A stretch of 64,000 bases of DNA. Source: Halopseudomonas nanhaiensis. GTDB taxonomy: Bacteria; Pseudomonadota; Gammaproteobacteria; Pseudomonadales; Pseudomonadaceae. The stretch covers positions 1,426,001-1,490,000 of the forward strand of contig NZ_CP073751.1 of assembly GCF_020025155.1 (NCBI RefSeq). The letters are read 5' to 3'. Both the position numbers and the translations under genes were made by a program. How positions within the stretch are numbered: the first letter of the stretch is position 1; each line of letters starts with the position of its first letter. Shown piece after piece: positions 8,511 through 18,013 of this stretch. Under the pieces are notes generated by a model. The model saw only the letters and a list, made by a program, of their open reading frames with translations. It had not been told where the DNA came from and made no database searches.

Positions 8511-9080
8511 TCAAGCCTGCTGCGAGCACTCACCACGGTAGTCGGCGAATCGGGCCATGTTCTGCTCGAGCGGCAGATCCAGACCGTTAGCGAGATAGGC
8601 TACGGTTCGGTAGAAGCCGGCCAGCATGAATATCTCCATGATCTGTTCATCATCGAAGTACTTTCGCACCCTCGAGAACTCCTCATGACCAAGCGTTGCT
8701 CGGTCATGGAGAGCGTCAACCGTTGCGAGCAGAGCCATGTCCGCATCCGCCCATGCGTCTGTACTCAAAGGCACATTCAAGGTAGCTGCGATCTCTTGCC
8801 TGCTCAGACCAGCGCGCTCACCGAAGACGGTCACATGGATCCCCCATTCGTACTCGCAGCCGGCAAGAGCGCAAACCCGGTTGATGACCAGCTCTCGCTG
8901 CCGCAAGGTGAGCACATTCCCATCCAGTAGCGACCCGCCCAGGAACTTGCCCCAGGCCCGATCACTGGTCGCCAGGGTTGTGAATAGAACCAGAGGCGGC
9001 ACGCCGGGGCCCATGACTCTGTCGAACACTGCCTGTATCGCGTGGGGATAGGGTTTGGTGAGTGGTTGTATTCGGGACAT
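8511..9080 (-). CDS. Carboxymuconolactone decarboxylase (AhpD-like) family protein
   Basis: I place the start at ATG 9080 (MSRIQPLTKPYPHAIQAVFD), giving 189 residues; the frame stays open further upstream but would then cover the regulatory palindromes. The CMD core is visible as LRQRELVINRVCALAGCEYEWGIH, with the redox/proton-relay Cys and His spaced C-x6-H. It therefore probably acts as a peroxidase-like or lactone decarboxylase enzyme; the substrate is unknown. It is divergent from an HxlR regulator and shares its operator region, so it is very likely the regulated target. Confidence 0.85.
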   Translation of the reverse strand: MSRIQPLTKPYPHAIQAVFDRVMGPGVPPLVLFTTLATSDRAWGKFLGGSLLDGNVLTLRQRELVINRVCALAGCEYEWGIHVTVFGERAGLSRQEIAATLNVPLSTDAWADADMALLATVDALHDRATLGHEEFSRVRKYFDDEQIMEIFMLAGFYRTVAYLANGLDLPLEQNMARFADYRGECSQQA

Positions 9081-9093
9081 GATAGGATCCGCT

Positions 9094-9136
9094 GCTACAG
9101 AATGTGTAGCCGCAATGATGCTACGAAATATGTAGC
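9094..9136. promoter_or_regulatory. Two 17-bp inverted-repeat operators between divergent genes
   Basis: GCTACAGAATGTGTAGC at 9094-9110 and GCTACGAAATATGTAGC at 9120-9136 match at 14 of 17 positions. Each is an inverted repeat with GCTAC/GTAGC arms. They are centred 26 bp apart, between the CMD gene (start 9080) and the hxlR-type gene (start 9153). This is the expected layout for a dimeric HxlR/winged-helix regulator controlling itself and its divergent target. Binding is inferred. Confidence 0.7.
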
Positions 9137-9152
9137 AAAGCAAGGGGGCAGT

Positions 9153-9512
9153 ATGGTGGGCAATGAAGCAACGAAGTCACCCAGGGTCAAGGGCCGCAGG
9201 CCGATCATGGCGCTACTGGATCTTCTGGGCCAGAAGTGGACATTGAGGATTCTGTGGGAGCTACGTCAGGGGGCGCTAAGCTCCAGAGCGCTGAGAGCCG
9301 CGTCGGGCAACATATCTCCTACGGTATTGCAGTCCAGAATCAACGAGCTACGTGACGCTGGCATCGTCGACTCAACCGGCGGCGGGTACATGCTCACTTC
9401 CCTGGGCCTGGAGCTGGCGGCTTCGTTCGAGCCGCTCTATCAGTTTGCCGGCAAGTGGGCCGGCCAGCTCGAAGGGAGTGAAGGTCAGGCCGCGTCTGCA
9501 GCGAAGGACTGA
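9153..9512 (+). CDS. HxlR-family transcriptional regulator
   Basis: The start ATG at 9153 is preceded by AAGGGGGC; earlier in-frame starts would read through the operators. The 119-residue protein contains the HxlR winged helix: LLGQKWTLRILWELRQGALS, then GNISPTVLQSRINELRDAGI as the recognition-helix region, and a wing ending in YMLTSLGLELAA. These small regulators sense electrophiles, aldehydes or redox state in several bacteria. I see no Cys in this copy, which argues against thiol sensing. Divergent from the CMD gene with paired operators between them. Confidence 0.9.
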   Translation: MVGNEATKSPRVKGRRPIMALLDLLGQKWTLRILWELRQGALSSRALRAASGNISPTVLQSRINELRDAGIVDSTGGGYMLTSLGLELAASFEPLYQFAGKWAGQLEGSEGQAASAAKD

Positions 9513-9663
9513 CGGCCTGATACCGGATCGCGTCTCGGGCCGAGCGAGCGGCGATATCGGGCCTGATGTCCCTTCGCGGTGCGGCCGCCGTGTCATATCT
9601 ACCCCGGCGCGACACGCGCGCTTTGGTTCGACGACGCTCGTCGGGCAGCCCACCACCGCTTCG

Positions 9664-12600
9664 TCACGCCGCCACCACCGACACCGGAATCCCGTTCAGC
9701 ACCGCGTTGCCTGACAGCACGTCGACAACCTTGTCATCGGTAATGTCGTTGACGCTGATGCCGGGGTTGCCTTGCGCTACGCGCAACGCCACGCCTTCGC
9801 GGTCGTGACCCCAGCCGTGGGGCAGGCAGACAACGCCGGGCATGATGTCATCGGTTACTTCTACCTTGATCATCAGCTCGCCGGTGCGCGACATGATGCG
9901 GGCCTGCTTGCCAGTGCTTAGCCCGAGGCGCTCGGCATCGATCGGGTGGATCAACAGGGCGCAGCGGTCCTTGCCTTTGACCAGACGCTTGCTGTTGTGC
10001 ATCCACGAGTTGTTGGTGCGCAGGTCGCGCCGCCCGATCAGCATCAGCTCGCTGGTGTCTGCTCCGCGCAGCTCGGCCAGGGCGCGGCCGAGGTCTGCGA
10101 CCAGCTCGGGCGGCGTCAGGCGCAGGCGCTGATCGGGGGTGAACAGATAGCCCGGGAACGAGGGACGCATCGGCCCCAGGTCCAGCCCATGGGGATAACG
10201 CTTGAGCACCTCGAGGCTCAGCGGCTCGTCATGCTCGACCGGCGTGCCGGAATTCCACTCGCTGAAGCCCTTGCCGTAAGGGCCTGTCCTCAAGCCATGG
10301 TCGAGAATCTGCTCGGGCGTTGGCGTGGGTCTGGCCGGTTCGGCGTCCGGATTCTTGAGCGCCTGAATCCGCTTGGCCAGGCCCTGGACGATATCCCAAT
10401 CGCAGCGAGTGCCCTCGGGCGCCTCGAACACCGGGTCGCTGAAACGGGCCAGGTTGCGCACCGCCAGCATGTTGAAGACGATGTCGTACTGCTCGTGTTC
10501 CAGCGGGCCGGTCGGCGGCAGGATGATATCCGCATGCCGGGAGGTTTCGTTGAGGTAGAAGTCGATGGAGACCATGTACTCGAGCTGCTCGAGCGCTTCG
10601 TCCATCAACCGGCCGTTGGGTGTGGACAACACCGGGTTGCCGGCGACGCAAATGAAGCCGCGGACCTGTCCTTCGCCCGGCGTGAGCATTTCCTCCGCCA
10701 GCGTAACGGCAGGGAAGTAGCTGTCGAACTCCGGCAGACCACGCACGCGGCTCTGATGGTTGTTGAAGCTGCCCATCGGCCGGCTTTGCGCCTTGTTGAA
10801 CGCCGGGGTGGTAAACATCATGCCGCCGGGACGGTCGAGATTGCCGGTGATGATGTTGAGCACCAGCATCAGCCAGTGGTTGAGCGCGCCATAGCTCTGG
10901 GTGGAGACACCCATGCGGCCATAGCAGACAGCGGATTCGGCGGTGGCGAAGTCTTCGGCTATGCGCTTGATCTCCTCGACCGGCACGCCACAGCGGGCGC
11001 TCGCCTGCTCCAGTGAGATGCCCTCGAACAGGGGCTCCAGTGCCTCCCAGTGGTCGGCCAGCTCGCGCAGTCGGCGGGGCTTGGTCAGACCTTTGTCGAG
11101 CACGTGTCGAATCAGGCCGAGCAGGAAGAAGGCATCGGTGGCGGGGCGGATGAACAGGTGCTGATCCACATAACGGGCCGACTCGGTACGGCGCGGGTCG
11201 ACCAGCACCACCTTGCCGCCGCGCTCGCGGATGCGTTCAAGGCGTTTGAGGATGTCGCCAGCGGTCATCAGGCTGCCATTGGATGCCGCCGGGTTGGCTC
11301 CGAGCATGAGCATGTAGCCGGTGCGGTCGATATCCGGGATGGTGAACAGCTGGCTGTGGCCGAACATCAGGTAGGACACCAGCTGGTGGGGCATCTGATC
11401 CAGCGAGGCGGCGGAGGAAATATTGCGCGTGCCGATGGCCTTGCGCAGGGTCCCGGAGGCCATCATCAGCCCCAGGTTGTGCGATGCCGGGTTACCCCAG
11501 TAGCCGGCGATGGCGTCGTTGCCGTGCCGGCGTTGAATGTCCACGAGTCTGGCGGCCACCTTGTCCAGAGCGGTATCCCAATCGATCGGCAGCCACTCTC
11601 CGTTGACTTTTTCCAGCGGGGTGCGCAGGCGGTCGGGGTCGTTGTGCAGATCCTGCAGGGCATAGCCCTTGGGGCAGATGTGGCCTTCGCTGTGCGGGTC
11701 GTTCTCATCGCCCTTGATCGACAGAATCTGCTCGCCCTGGGTCTTGATCACCACGCCGCACATGGCTTCGCAGAGGGTGCAGGCACGGTGGTGGGTCTTG
11801 ACCGGCAGGTTGGCCTGTTCTTCCTCGTGGGCCCTGGCATCACGAATGACCTTGAGCATCTCGGCAACCGAGACAACCTTGCTCCGCGTGCGGCCTTCGA
11901 TCCGACCGCGGGCCTGTTCATGCTGATCCAGCAGGTGCCAATCCGCCATGCTGACGGTTTCCACGTTGCGCGCTGTCAGCAACTGCGCGATATCGCCCGA
12001 ACGTTCCGGCAGGCTGCGGCCAAGATCGTCGATCAGCTGCTGCACGCTTTCCGTGGCGCACTGACGGTTGCTGCCGATCACGCCGCTGGCGCCGCGCTTG
12101 ATCCAGCCGGCGGCATAATCGCGATGGTCGCTGTGGCCCTGTATCCGGCCCCGTTGATGCTGCATCACGCCGCGTCCCAGATCGAAGGGCAGTCCGTCTA
12201 TGGCCGAGCCCTGATAGCCGATGGCGTGCACGACCAGACTCGCTGGAATGTCCAGCGTCTGGTCGGCCGCGCGGGCCACCAGTTCGCCCTGATCATTGCG
12301 GACCAGTTCGGTACGTTGCGCCTGCACGGTGCTGACGCGGTCGCCGCTGGCGGTAAAGGAGGAGGGGCTGGTATAGAACATGAAGCGAATGCGCTTGCCG
12401 TCGCCCTGCGGGCGCGCAGCGATTTCCCGCAGCAGGTTCAGATTCTGCCGGGCCTCGGCGAATTCGGGTTGTTCCAGCTGATGTGCGGTGGTGTCGTCCA
12501 GTTCCAGATCCGCAGGGTCCACCAGCAGCTGCAGACCTGGAATGGCCATCACTTGTTCCAGTTCCTTCGGTGTGAAGGCGGCCTGTGCCGGGCCGCGGCG

Positions 12601-13470
12601 GGCCAGCAGCCTCACTTCTTCGATACCGCTTGCAGCCAGTGCCTTCAGAGCGTGATCGGCGATATCGGTCTTGGCCAGCTGCTCGTGGGGCAGAACCAGC
12701 AGGCGGGCGATGTCGAGGGCGACGTTGCCGATTCCGATGATCACGGCAGCAGAGCCGGTCAGGTCCGGGCCAAGCTCCGCTTGATCGGGGTGGCCGTTGT
12801 ACCAGCCGACGAAGTTGGAGGAGCCGAAGATATTGCCGCTGTCAGCGCCGGGCAGCGTCAGCGGACGGCTTTGCGAGCCACCGGTTGCGTAGATGACGCC
12901 GTGGTAGTGCGCGCGCAGTTCGGCGCTGGTCAGATCGCGACCGACCTGCACATTACCGAAGAAGCGAAAGCGCTCGGACTCGGCAATGCGCTCGAAGCTG
13001 GCGGTTACCGACTTGATGCGTGGATGATCAGGCGCAACGCCGTAGCGCACCAGCCCGAACGGTGTCGGCAGCCGCTCGAACATGTCGACCTGCGCGGCCG
13101 GCAGCTGCTTCATCAGCGCTTCGGCGGCATAGAAGCCGCTGGGGCCCGAGCCGATGACGGCGAACCGGCCAGGCAACTGAGCCAGCGGGCTGGCGGCGTG
13201 CTGGCCGGCCTGGATGCTTTCGCGAATGACCGGATGGGTCCTGGCGTTCTCCGCGTTCAGGGCGATGAACGACTCCTGCTCCGCGGGGACCATGCTGCGA
13301 GGGAAGATCGCACCCTCCGGGCAGGCTGACACGCAGGCGTTGCAGTCGATGCAGGTATCGGGGTCGATGAACAGCATGTCCGGCCCTTCACGGAAGGCCT
13401 CGACCGGGCACACATCTACGCAGCTGGTGTGCTTGTTGCCAATACAGTTCTGGGTGACGACATACGCCAT
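9664..13470 (-). CDS. Ferredoxin / ferredoxin-NADP reductase / molybdopterin oxidoreductase fusion
   Basis: A 1268-residue three-part protein. Residues 1-60 are a 7Fe-type ferredoxin (C9-x7-C17-x3-C21 and C40-x2-C43-x2-C46-x3-C50). Residues about 100-540 are an FprA/adrenodoxin-reductase-like flavoprotein with FAVIGSGPSGFYAAEALM for FAD and VIIGIGNVALDIARLL for NADP. Residues about 557-1268 are a bis-MGD oxidoreductase with an N-terminal 4Fe-4S site (C564, C567, C571, C599), and LRTNNSWMHNSKRL and CLPHGWGHD in the C-terminal MGD domain. The position of Cys/SeCys in formate dehydrogenases appears to be Asp or Gln (SLDQMP). It probably couples NAD(P)H to an unknown Mo-dependent reaction in the cytosol. 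Divergent from an AraC regulator. Confidence 0.88.
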   Translation of the reverse strand: MAYVVTQNCIGNKHTSCVDVCPVEAFREGPDMLFIDPDTCIDCNACVSACPEGAIFPRSMVPAEQESFIALNAENARTHPVIRESIQAGQHAASPLAQLPGRFAVIGSGPSGFYAAEALMKQLPAAQVDMFERLPTPFGLVRYGVAPDHPRIKSVTASFERIAESERFRFFGNVQVGRDLTSAELRAHYHGVIYATGGSQSRPLTLPGADSGNIFGSSNFVGWYNGHPDQAELGPDLTGSAAVIIGIGNVALDIARLLVLPHEQLAKTDIADHALKALAASGIEEVRLLARRGPAQAAFTPKELEQVMAIPGLQLLVDPADLELDDTTAHQLEQPEFAEARQNLNLLREIAARPQGDGKRIRFMFYTSPSSFTASGDRVSTVQAQRTELVRNDQGELVARAADQTLDIPASLVVHAIGYQGSAIDGLPFDLGRGVMQHQRGRIQGHSDHRDYAAGWIKRGASGVIGSNRQCATESVQQLIDDLGRSLPERSGDIAQLLTARNVETVSMADWHLLDQHEQARGRIEGRTRSKVVSVAEMLKVIRDARAHEEEQANLPVKTHHRACTLCEAMCGVVIKTQGEQILSIKGDENDPHSEGHICPKGYALQDLHNDPDRLRTPLEKVNGEWLPIDWDTALDKVAARLVDIQRRHGNDAIAGYWGNPASHNLGLMMASGTLRKAIGTRNISSAASLDQMPHQLVSYLMFGHSQLFTIPDIDRTGYMLMLGANPAASNGSLMTAGDILKRLERIRERGGKVVLVDPRRTESARYVDQHLFIRPATDAFFLLGLIRHVLDKGLTKPRRLRELADHWEALEPLFEGISLEQASARCGVPVEEIKRIAEDFATAESAVCYGRMGVSTQSYGALNHWLMLVLNIITGNLDRPGGMMFTTPAFNKAQSRPMGSFNNHQSRVRGLPEFDSYFPAVTLAEEMLTPGEGQVRGFICVAGNPVLSTPNGRLMDEALEQLEYMVSIDFYLNETSRHADIILPPTGPLEHEQYDIVFNMLAVRNLARFSDPVFEAPEGTRCDWDIVQGLAKRIQALKNPDAEPARPTPTPEQILDHGLRTGPYGKGFSEWNSGTPVEHDEPLSLEVLKRYPHGLDLGPMRPSFPGYLFTPDQRLRLTPPELVADLGRALAELRGADTSELMLIGRRDLRTNNSWMHNSKRLVKGKDRCALLIHPIDAERLGLSTGKQARIMSRTGELMIKVEVTDDIMPGVVCLPHGWGHDREGVALRVAQGNPGISVNDITDDKVVDVLSGNAVLNGIPVSVVAA

Positions 13471-13548
13471 GATCTACTCCGCGCAAGGACCGCAAAAGCC
13501 CTCATGGTATGTCCGGTCTTGATTTACGTATCGGCAATCGTTGCCTGA

Positions 13549-13577
13549 TTGACATTTTGTGCCAGCGTCCCGATAGT
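13549..13577 (+). promoter_or_regulatory. Sigma-70 promoter of the AraC gene
   Basis: TTGACA at 13549-13554, a 17-bp spacer and GATAGT at 13572-13577. Transcription would begin near 13584, essentially at the ATG at 13585, so the message may be leaderless. This also explains why no ribosome-binding site precedes the ATG. Confidence 0.5.
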
Positions 13578-13584
13578 GCCCTCC

Positions 13585-14619
13585 ATGAGCAAACCTGATG
13601 TCCTTCCCGCAGCCTTCCTGGAGCCCGTGCTGAGCTACGCGCGCGAACGCGAGCTGCCGGCCGATGAGCTGAGCGATGCCATACGCCTGGTGCTGGCTTC
13701 GCCAAGCGTGCCGGCGGTGGACTTTTGCGAGTATCTGGAGCAGCTCTGGGCGCTTGACCCGGTTCCGGCGCTGGGAATACGGCTTGGTCTGGCTTGCCAG
13801 CCCCAGGATTTCGGCGTGGTGGGTTACATGGTTTCTGCCTGCGGAACGCTCGGGCAGGCGTTGCTGCGCTATCACCGTTTTCATGCGCTGTTGCAGGGCG
13901 GCCTGGTCTCGCGTTCGCGTATGGAGAATGGCGCACTGCACATGGCCTGGACCCAAGCAGTGGCCAATACGCCGAGAGCCAGCGAGTACAGCCTGGCGGC
14001 GTTCGTTGCGTTGTGCCAGGCGCTCATCGGCAGGCCGATAAAGCCCATTCGCGCCGGCTTGCCCTTTCCGGCGCCCGGGGACGCAGGCGTGTATTCGGTG
14101 CTCCTGGGTTGCCCCGTCGATTTCGGGTGCGAGGCCATCGAGCTGAGCATTCCCGCGCACTTGCTGGCGCTGCCGATAACCAGCAAGGATTCCTATTTGC
14201 TGCGGCTTCTCGAGCAGCAGGCCCAGGCACTGCTGCATCAGCGTCCGCAGACGGTCGACGACGAAGCAGCGGCCTTTTTCGCGCAGGTACAGGAACAGAT
14301 CGTCGAGGCGATGAAAAACGGCGATGCCAGTGCAGAAGCCGTCGCCAGGGCCATGGCCATGTCCACGCGCTCCTTCTACCGTCTGCTCAGTCGTGCCGGG
14401 TACAGCTATCGCGGTCTGCTGGCGCATACCCGGCACACCCTGGCCAGGCAGTATCTGGCCGACCCGGCGCTGGCGCAGACCGATGTCGCACTGCTGCTCG
14501 GCTATGCGGAGCAGAGCTCCTTCATTCGCGCCTTTCGCGGTTGGACCGGCATGACGCCAGGGGCGTATCGCCAGCAACGATCCGGAACCGCGACGATGAC
14601 CGGCGTCCGCCGATCCTGA
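13585..14619 (+). CDS. AraC-family regulator with arabinose-binding-like N-domain
   Basis: Counting from ATG 13585 the protein has 344 residues. The N-terminal two thirds resembles the Arabinose_bd/OruR-type sensor domain ([20 protein letters not shown], then [20 protein letters not shown]). The C-terminus is a double helix-turn-helix: [20 protein letters not shown] and [20 protein letters not shown], followed by the family [10 protein letters not shown]. It is divergent from the ferredoxin-FNR-molybdopterin fusion with about 114 bp between them and is its probable regulator. The effector is unknown. Confidence 0.88.
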   Translation: MSKPDVLPAAFLEPVLSYARERELPADELSDAIRLVLASPSVPAVDFCEYLEQLWALDPVPALGIRLGLACQPQDFGVVGYMVSACGTLGQALLRYHRFHALLQGGLVSRSRMENGALHMAWTQAVANTPRASEYSLAAFVALCQALIGRPIKPIRAGLPFPAPGDAGVYSVLLGCPVDFGCEAIELSIPAHLLALPITSKDSYLLRLLEQQAQALLHQRPQTVDDEAAAFFAQVQEQIVEAMKNGDASAEAVARAMAMSTRSFYRLLSRAGYSYRGLLAHTRHTLARQYLADPALAQTDVALLLGYAEQSSFIRAFRGWTGMTPGAYRQQRSGTATMTGVRRS

Positions 14620-14758
14620 TCCGCTCCTTCCGTTCTGCGCCTGCGCGCGCTTCGTTCCTTCCGGCCATCGCACGACGAACGGTACGCGAGCTGAATCGAG
14701 TCCGGCCGATATACGCATAAGCCTGAACGCAGGACCTTTTCTCTTTGCAGGATTCACC

Positions 14759-16681
14759 ATGAACAATCTGAAAGTCAGTCTGAAGCTGGCGCTGGGCTTC
14801 GGTGCCGTCGTTTTGCTGTGTCTGATCGTGGCCTTGATGGGTATTCAAAGTGTGGACAGCCTGGCCGACCGCAGCCAGAAGGCCATAGCCGCAGGCAAGC
14901 TGCTCGATGAGGTCAACCTGATCCGCCGCGCCAGTCAGGCATTCGATCGAGATGGCGACCCGGCCGTTGAGGGGCGCGTGACCGAGTCGGTGGATGCGAT
15001 CATCGATATCGTTGAACGGACCAAGGTGCGATTCAGTGACCCGAAGGACGTGGCCGATATCGAAATGATCGCGCGCGAAGCGCTGGCCTTCCAGCAAGCG
15101 TTCCAACAGCTCATCGCCACACGCTTGAACAAGCTTGCTACGCGCCGCAGCTGGATCGAGGTGGGCGATACCGCCGACAAGCAGATCGCCGGGCTTGAAG
15201 TGGAGCTCAACGGCACTGCCGATGCGCCGGTTGTGCCGTTCGACGAGTTCGAGGCCGCGAGTGCCGTCATGGTCGCCGAAGCGGCCAAGCAGACCCGTCT
15301 GTTGCGCTATCACGTGCGCGGTTACGTCATGGACGAGTCTGACAAGGCACTGGATATCCTCACCCGGCATTTCGAGGTGGTGAAAGCCGCAGGTGCACCG
15401 CTGGGCCCGCGTCTATCCGGCGCACAGGCCGAGACGTTCCGCGAGTATCAGGCCAACTCGGAGCGGTACATGGCGCTGATCGCCACCTATCCGCCGATTG
15501 CTGCAGCTGAAAATGCCTTGCTGGAGAAGATGGAAGGGCATTTCCAGGTCATCATCAATGCCGCCAATACCATCGTTGACGGACAGAACCGCAAGAGCAC
15601 CGAAGACGTGGCCTCCAGCAAGCTGGGGCTGTACGGCGTTACCTTGCTGGCGATTCTGCTGGCCATCGGCATCAGCTGGTTGATAGTGCGCCAGATCACT
15701 ACGCCGCTGAGTCGCGCTCTGACCATCGCTGAAGCTATCGGCGCGGGCGACATGACTGAACAGCCGATTGAGAAGCGCGGCGACGAGTTTGGTCATCTGC
15801 TCGATGCGCTGGCCAAGACCCGCCGCAGTCTGCGCAACCTTGTGGGCGAGATCAGCGACGCCACCACACAAATGGCCTCGGCTGCCGAGCAGCTCTCGGC
15901 CGTGACCGAGCAGACCAGTGCGGGCGTGCATACGCAGCGTACCGAGACTGATCAGGTGGCCACCGCCATGAACGAGATGGCGGCCACCGTGCAGGAAGTG
16001 GCGCACAACGCACAGAACGCGGCTACCGCTGCGCAACAGGCTGACCGGCAGGCTGCGCAGGGTAATCAGGCCGTGCAGCGTGCGCTGACCCAGATCGACA
16101 GACTCTGTGCGGAGGTCGAGCGCTCGGTCGTCGCGATGACGCGTCTGAGCGATGACACAGCCGCCATCAGCACGGTGCTGACGGTGATCAATGGCATCGC
16201 CGAGCAGACCAATCTGCTGGCGCTCAACGCCGCTATCGAAGCTGCCCGCGCCGGGGAAGCCGGGCGCGGTTTCGCGGTAGTCGCTGATGAGGTCCGCGGC
16301 CTGGCCCAGCGCACTCAGCAGTCGACTGCGCAGATCGAAACGCTCATCGGCAATCTGCAGAAGGGCGCATCGGAGGCATCGACCATCATGAACTCCAGCA
16401 GCACGTTGGCTGGCGAGACCGTGACGCTGGCCCGCGGGGTGGGGGCTGAGCTCAAGGCGATTACCGAGACGGTCGCGACCATCCAGAACATGAACGTGCA
16501 GATTGCCACCGCAGCCGAGCAGCAGAGCGCTGTGGCCGAGGAGATCAATCGCAGCGTGATCAATGTGCGCGACATTGCCGATCAGTCGGCCTCGGCTGCT
16601 GAAGAAACCGCTGCGTCAACCGTCGAACTCGCTCGCCTGGGCACCTCCCTGCAGCAGCAGATGGGGCGCTTCAGAATCTGA
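14759..16681 (+). CDS. Methyl-accepting chemotaxis protein with helical bimodular sensor
   Basis: A 640-residue chemoreceptor. One transmembrane helix lies at about residues 9-29 and a second at about 287-309. The periplasmic part between them is about 255 residues and almost all helical, with a [11 protein letters not shown] block, typical of the HBM (McpS/TCP-sensing) class. A HAMP domain follows ([20 protein letters not shown]), then the signalling domain with the hairpin tip [20 protein letters not shown]. Ligands of HBM receptors include organic acids and purines; none can be assigned here. It is a single-gene unit with a start at ATG 14759. Confidence 0.93.
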   Translation: MNNLKVSLKLALGFGAVVLLCLIVALMGIQSVDSLADRSQKAIAAGKLLDEVNLIRRASQAFDRDGDPAVEGRVTESVDAIIDIVERTKVRFSDPKDVADIEMIAREALAFQQAFQQLIATRLNKLATRRSWIEVGDTADKQIAGLEVELNGTADAPVVPFDEFEAASAVMVAEAAKQTRLLRYHVRGYVMDESDKALDILTRHFEVVKAAGAPLGPRLSGAQAETFREYQANSERYMALIATYPPIAAAENALLEKMEGHFQVIINAANTIVDGQNRKSTEDVASSKLGLYGVTLLAILLAIGISWLIVRQITTPLSRALTIAEAIGAGDMTEQPIEKRGDEFGHLLDALAKTRRSLRNLVGEISDATTQMASAAEQLSAVTEQTSAGVHTQRTETDQVATAMNEMAATVQEVAHNAQNAATAAQQADRQAAQGNQAVQRALTQIDRLCAEVERSVVAMTRLSDDTAAISTVLTVINGIAEQTNLLALNAAIEAARAGEAGRGFAVVADEVRGLAQRTQQSTAQIETLIGNLQKGASEASTIMNSSSTLAGETVTLARGVGAELKAITETVATIQNMNVQIATAAEQQSAVAEEINRSVINVRDIADQSASAAEETAASTVELARLGTSLQQQMGRFRI

Positions 16682-16692
16682 TACAGCGGTCT

Positions 16693-16713
16693 GGCCCGGC
16701 TCACCGCCGGGCC
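16693..16713 (+). terminator. GC-rich hairpin after the chemoreceptor
   Basis: Perfect 8-bp stem GGCCCGGC / GCCGGGCC with a 5-nt loop, 11 nt after the stop of the chemoreceptor gene. There is no T-tract, so it may be an RNA-stabilising hairpin rather than a true intrinsic terminator. Confidence 0.5.
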
Positions 16714-16876
16714 GCGCTGACTTGCGCAATCGGGGCCGGCGGATCGGCCTCCGTACCTGTCTCCGGGCCGATCGGCCAGCAACTGTCACTCGCATGACAG
16801 ACTCTCCCCCAGCGAACCACTACCCTCAGCACTTTGCCGGGCACAGGGTTGCCCTCGGACCAGGGAGAATCATGCT

Positions 16877-17734
16877 ATGTCGTTCGAATCGAAGGTAGTC
16901 TGGGTTACCGGAGCGTCATCGGGTATTGGTGAAGCGCTGACCAACGCACTGCTGGCCCAGGGGGCGCACGTGATAGTGTCCGGTCGCCGCGCCGATGGGC
17001 TGCAGGCGCTGGCGGATCAGGCGCCGGAGCGCACGCTGGTGCTGCCCTTTGATACGACTGATTACGACCGCCTTCCGGCTCTGGTCGAGCAGGCCTGGGG
17101 CTGGCAGGGACGTATCGATCTGCTGATCAACAATGCCGGCATCAGTCAGCGCAGCCTGGCGCTGGACACTTCCCTGGATGTATACCGTCAGCTGATCGAG
17201 GTGGACTACATGGCGCCGCTGGCGTTGACCCAGGCACTGCTGCCGCGGCTGGTGGAGCAGAGGGGCGGGCAGGTGGCTGTCGTCAGTTCGGTGGCGGGGA
17301 AGGTGGGCACGGCATTGAGGACCGGTTACTGCGGCGCCAAGCACGCAGTGGTGGGCTACTTCGAAGCCTTGCGTGCCGAGGTTGAAGAGGCCTACGGCAT
17401 CGGCGTGAGCATCATCATTCCCGGCTCGGTGCGCACCGATATTGCCCGAAATGCGCTGGAGGGCAGCGGCGCGGCGCGTGGCCGGTCCGATGCAAATATC
17501 GAGAATGGCATCGACCCGGTCGCTGCCGCGCAGACGATTCTGGATGGCCTCGCGGCTCGTCAGCACGACATTGTCGTGGCCGAAGGCATGGAACTGGGCG
17601 CGCTGCAGTTGCGCACCAGCGATCCTGCCAAGCTGTTCATGATCACCGGCAAGGAGGGCGCACGCCTGGCCAGGGTCCGCGAAGAGCTCGGCGCTGGCGC
17701 ATCGGTAGATCCGGGTGCGGTGAACAAGTCCTGA
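16877..17734 (+). CDS. SDR-family NAD(P)-dependent oxidoreductase (DHRS7-like)
   Basis: A 285-residue classical short-chain dehydrogenase. The cofactor motif is VWVTGASSGIGEAL, followed by INNAGISQRS. The catalytic Ser is in VAVVSSVAGKVG and the Tyr/Lys pair in TGYCGAKHAVVGYF. GRR after beta 2 suggests NADP preference. The sequence downstream of the active site (IIPGSVRTDIARNAL) and the longer C-terminus fit the DHRS7/ketoreductase subgroup. The substrate is unknown and the gene stands alone. Confidence 0.9.
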   Translation: MSFESKVVWVTGASSGIGEALTNALLAQGAHVIVSGRRADGLQALADQAPERTLVLPFDTTDYDRLPALVEQAWGWQGRIDLLINNAGISQRSLALDTSLDVYRQLIEVDYMAPLALTQALLPRLVEQRGGQVAVVSSVAGKVGTALRTGYCGAKHAVVGYFEALRAEVEEAYGIGVSIIIPGSVRTDIARNALEGSGAARGRSDANIENGIDPVAAAQTILDGLAARQHDIVVAEGMELGALQLRTSDPAKLFMITGKEGARLARVREELGAGASVDPGAVNKS

Positions 17735-18013
17735 CAGCGCAACGCCTCCGAATCCCCGGCGGTTCCTTTCCGCACAACCGATGCGCCATCGCTGCCGGGT
17801 TGCCGGTAGCGCATGCGTGTCACGCGTTCGCGGGAACCTACCGCATTACAAATGACTCAACCCGAAGGAGCTGGTTCTTTCCGGAGCTGCTGCTGAACTG
17901 ATGAAGTGGCATTGCTCATGACGGATCCGGTTTTTTTGCGCATGGCAGTGAATCACGCGTGCATCGCTCGCTGCCAGCAACGAATAACACTCCTGGCAAA
18001 AGGTTGAGAACAC

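Noticed and set aside
8336-8536. A 66-codon minus-strand open frame in the 8223-8510 gap
   Set aside because: It has no ribosome-binding site and overlaps the CMD gene's end. Composition is non-coding in style. I see nothing else supportable in this gap, though a small RNA cannot be excluded.
11050-13329. A 759-codon plus-strand open frame
   Set aside because: It is antisense to the ferredoxin-FNR-molybdopterin fusion gene. Its length follows from GC-rich codon bias, its composition is Gly/His/Gln rich, and it shows no family motif.
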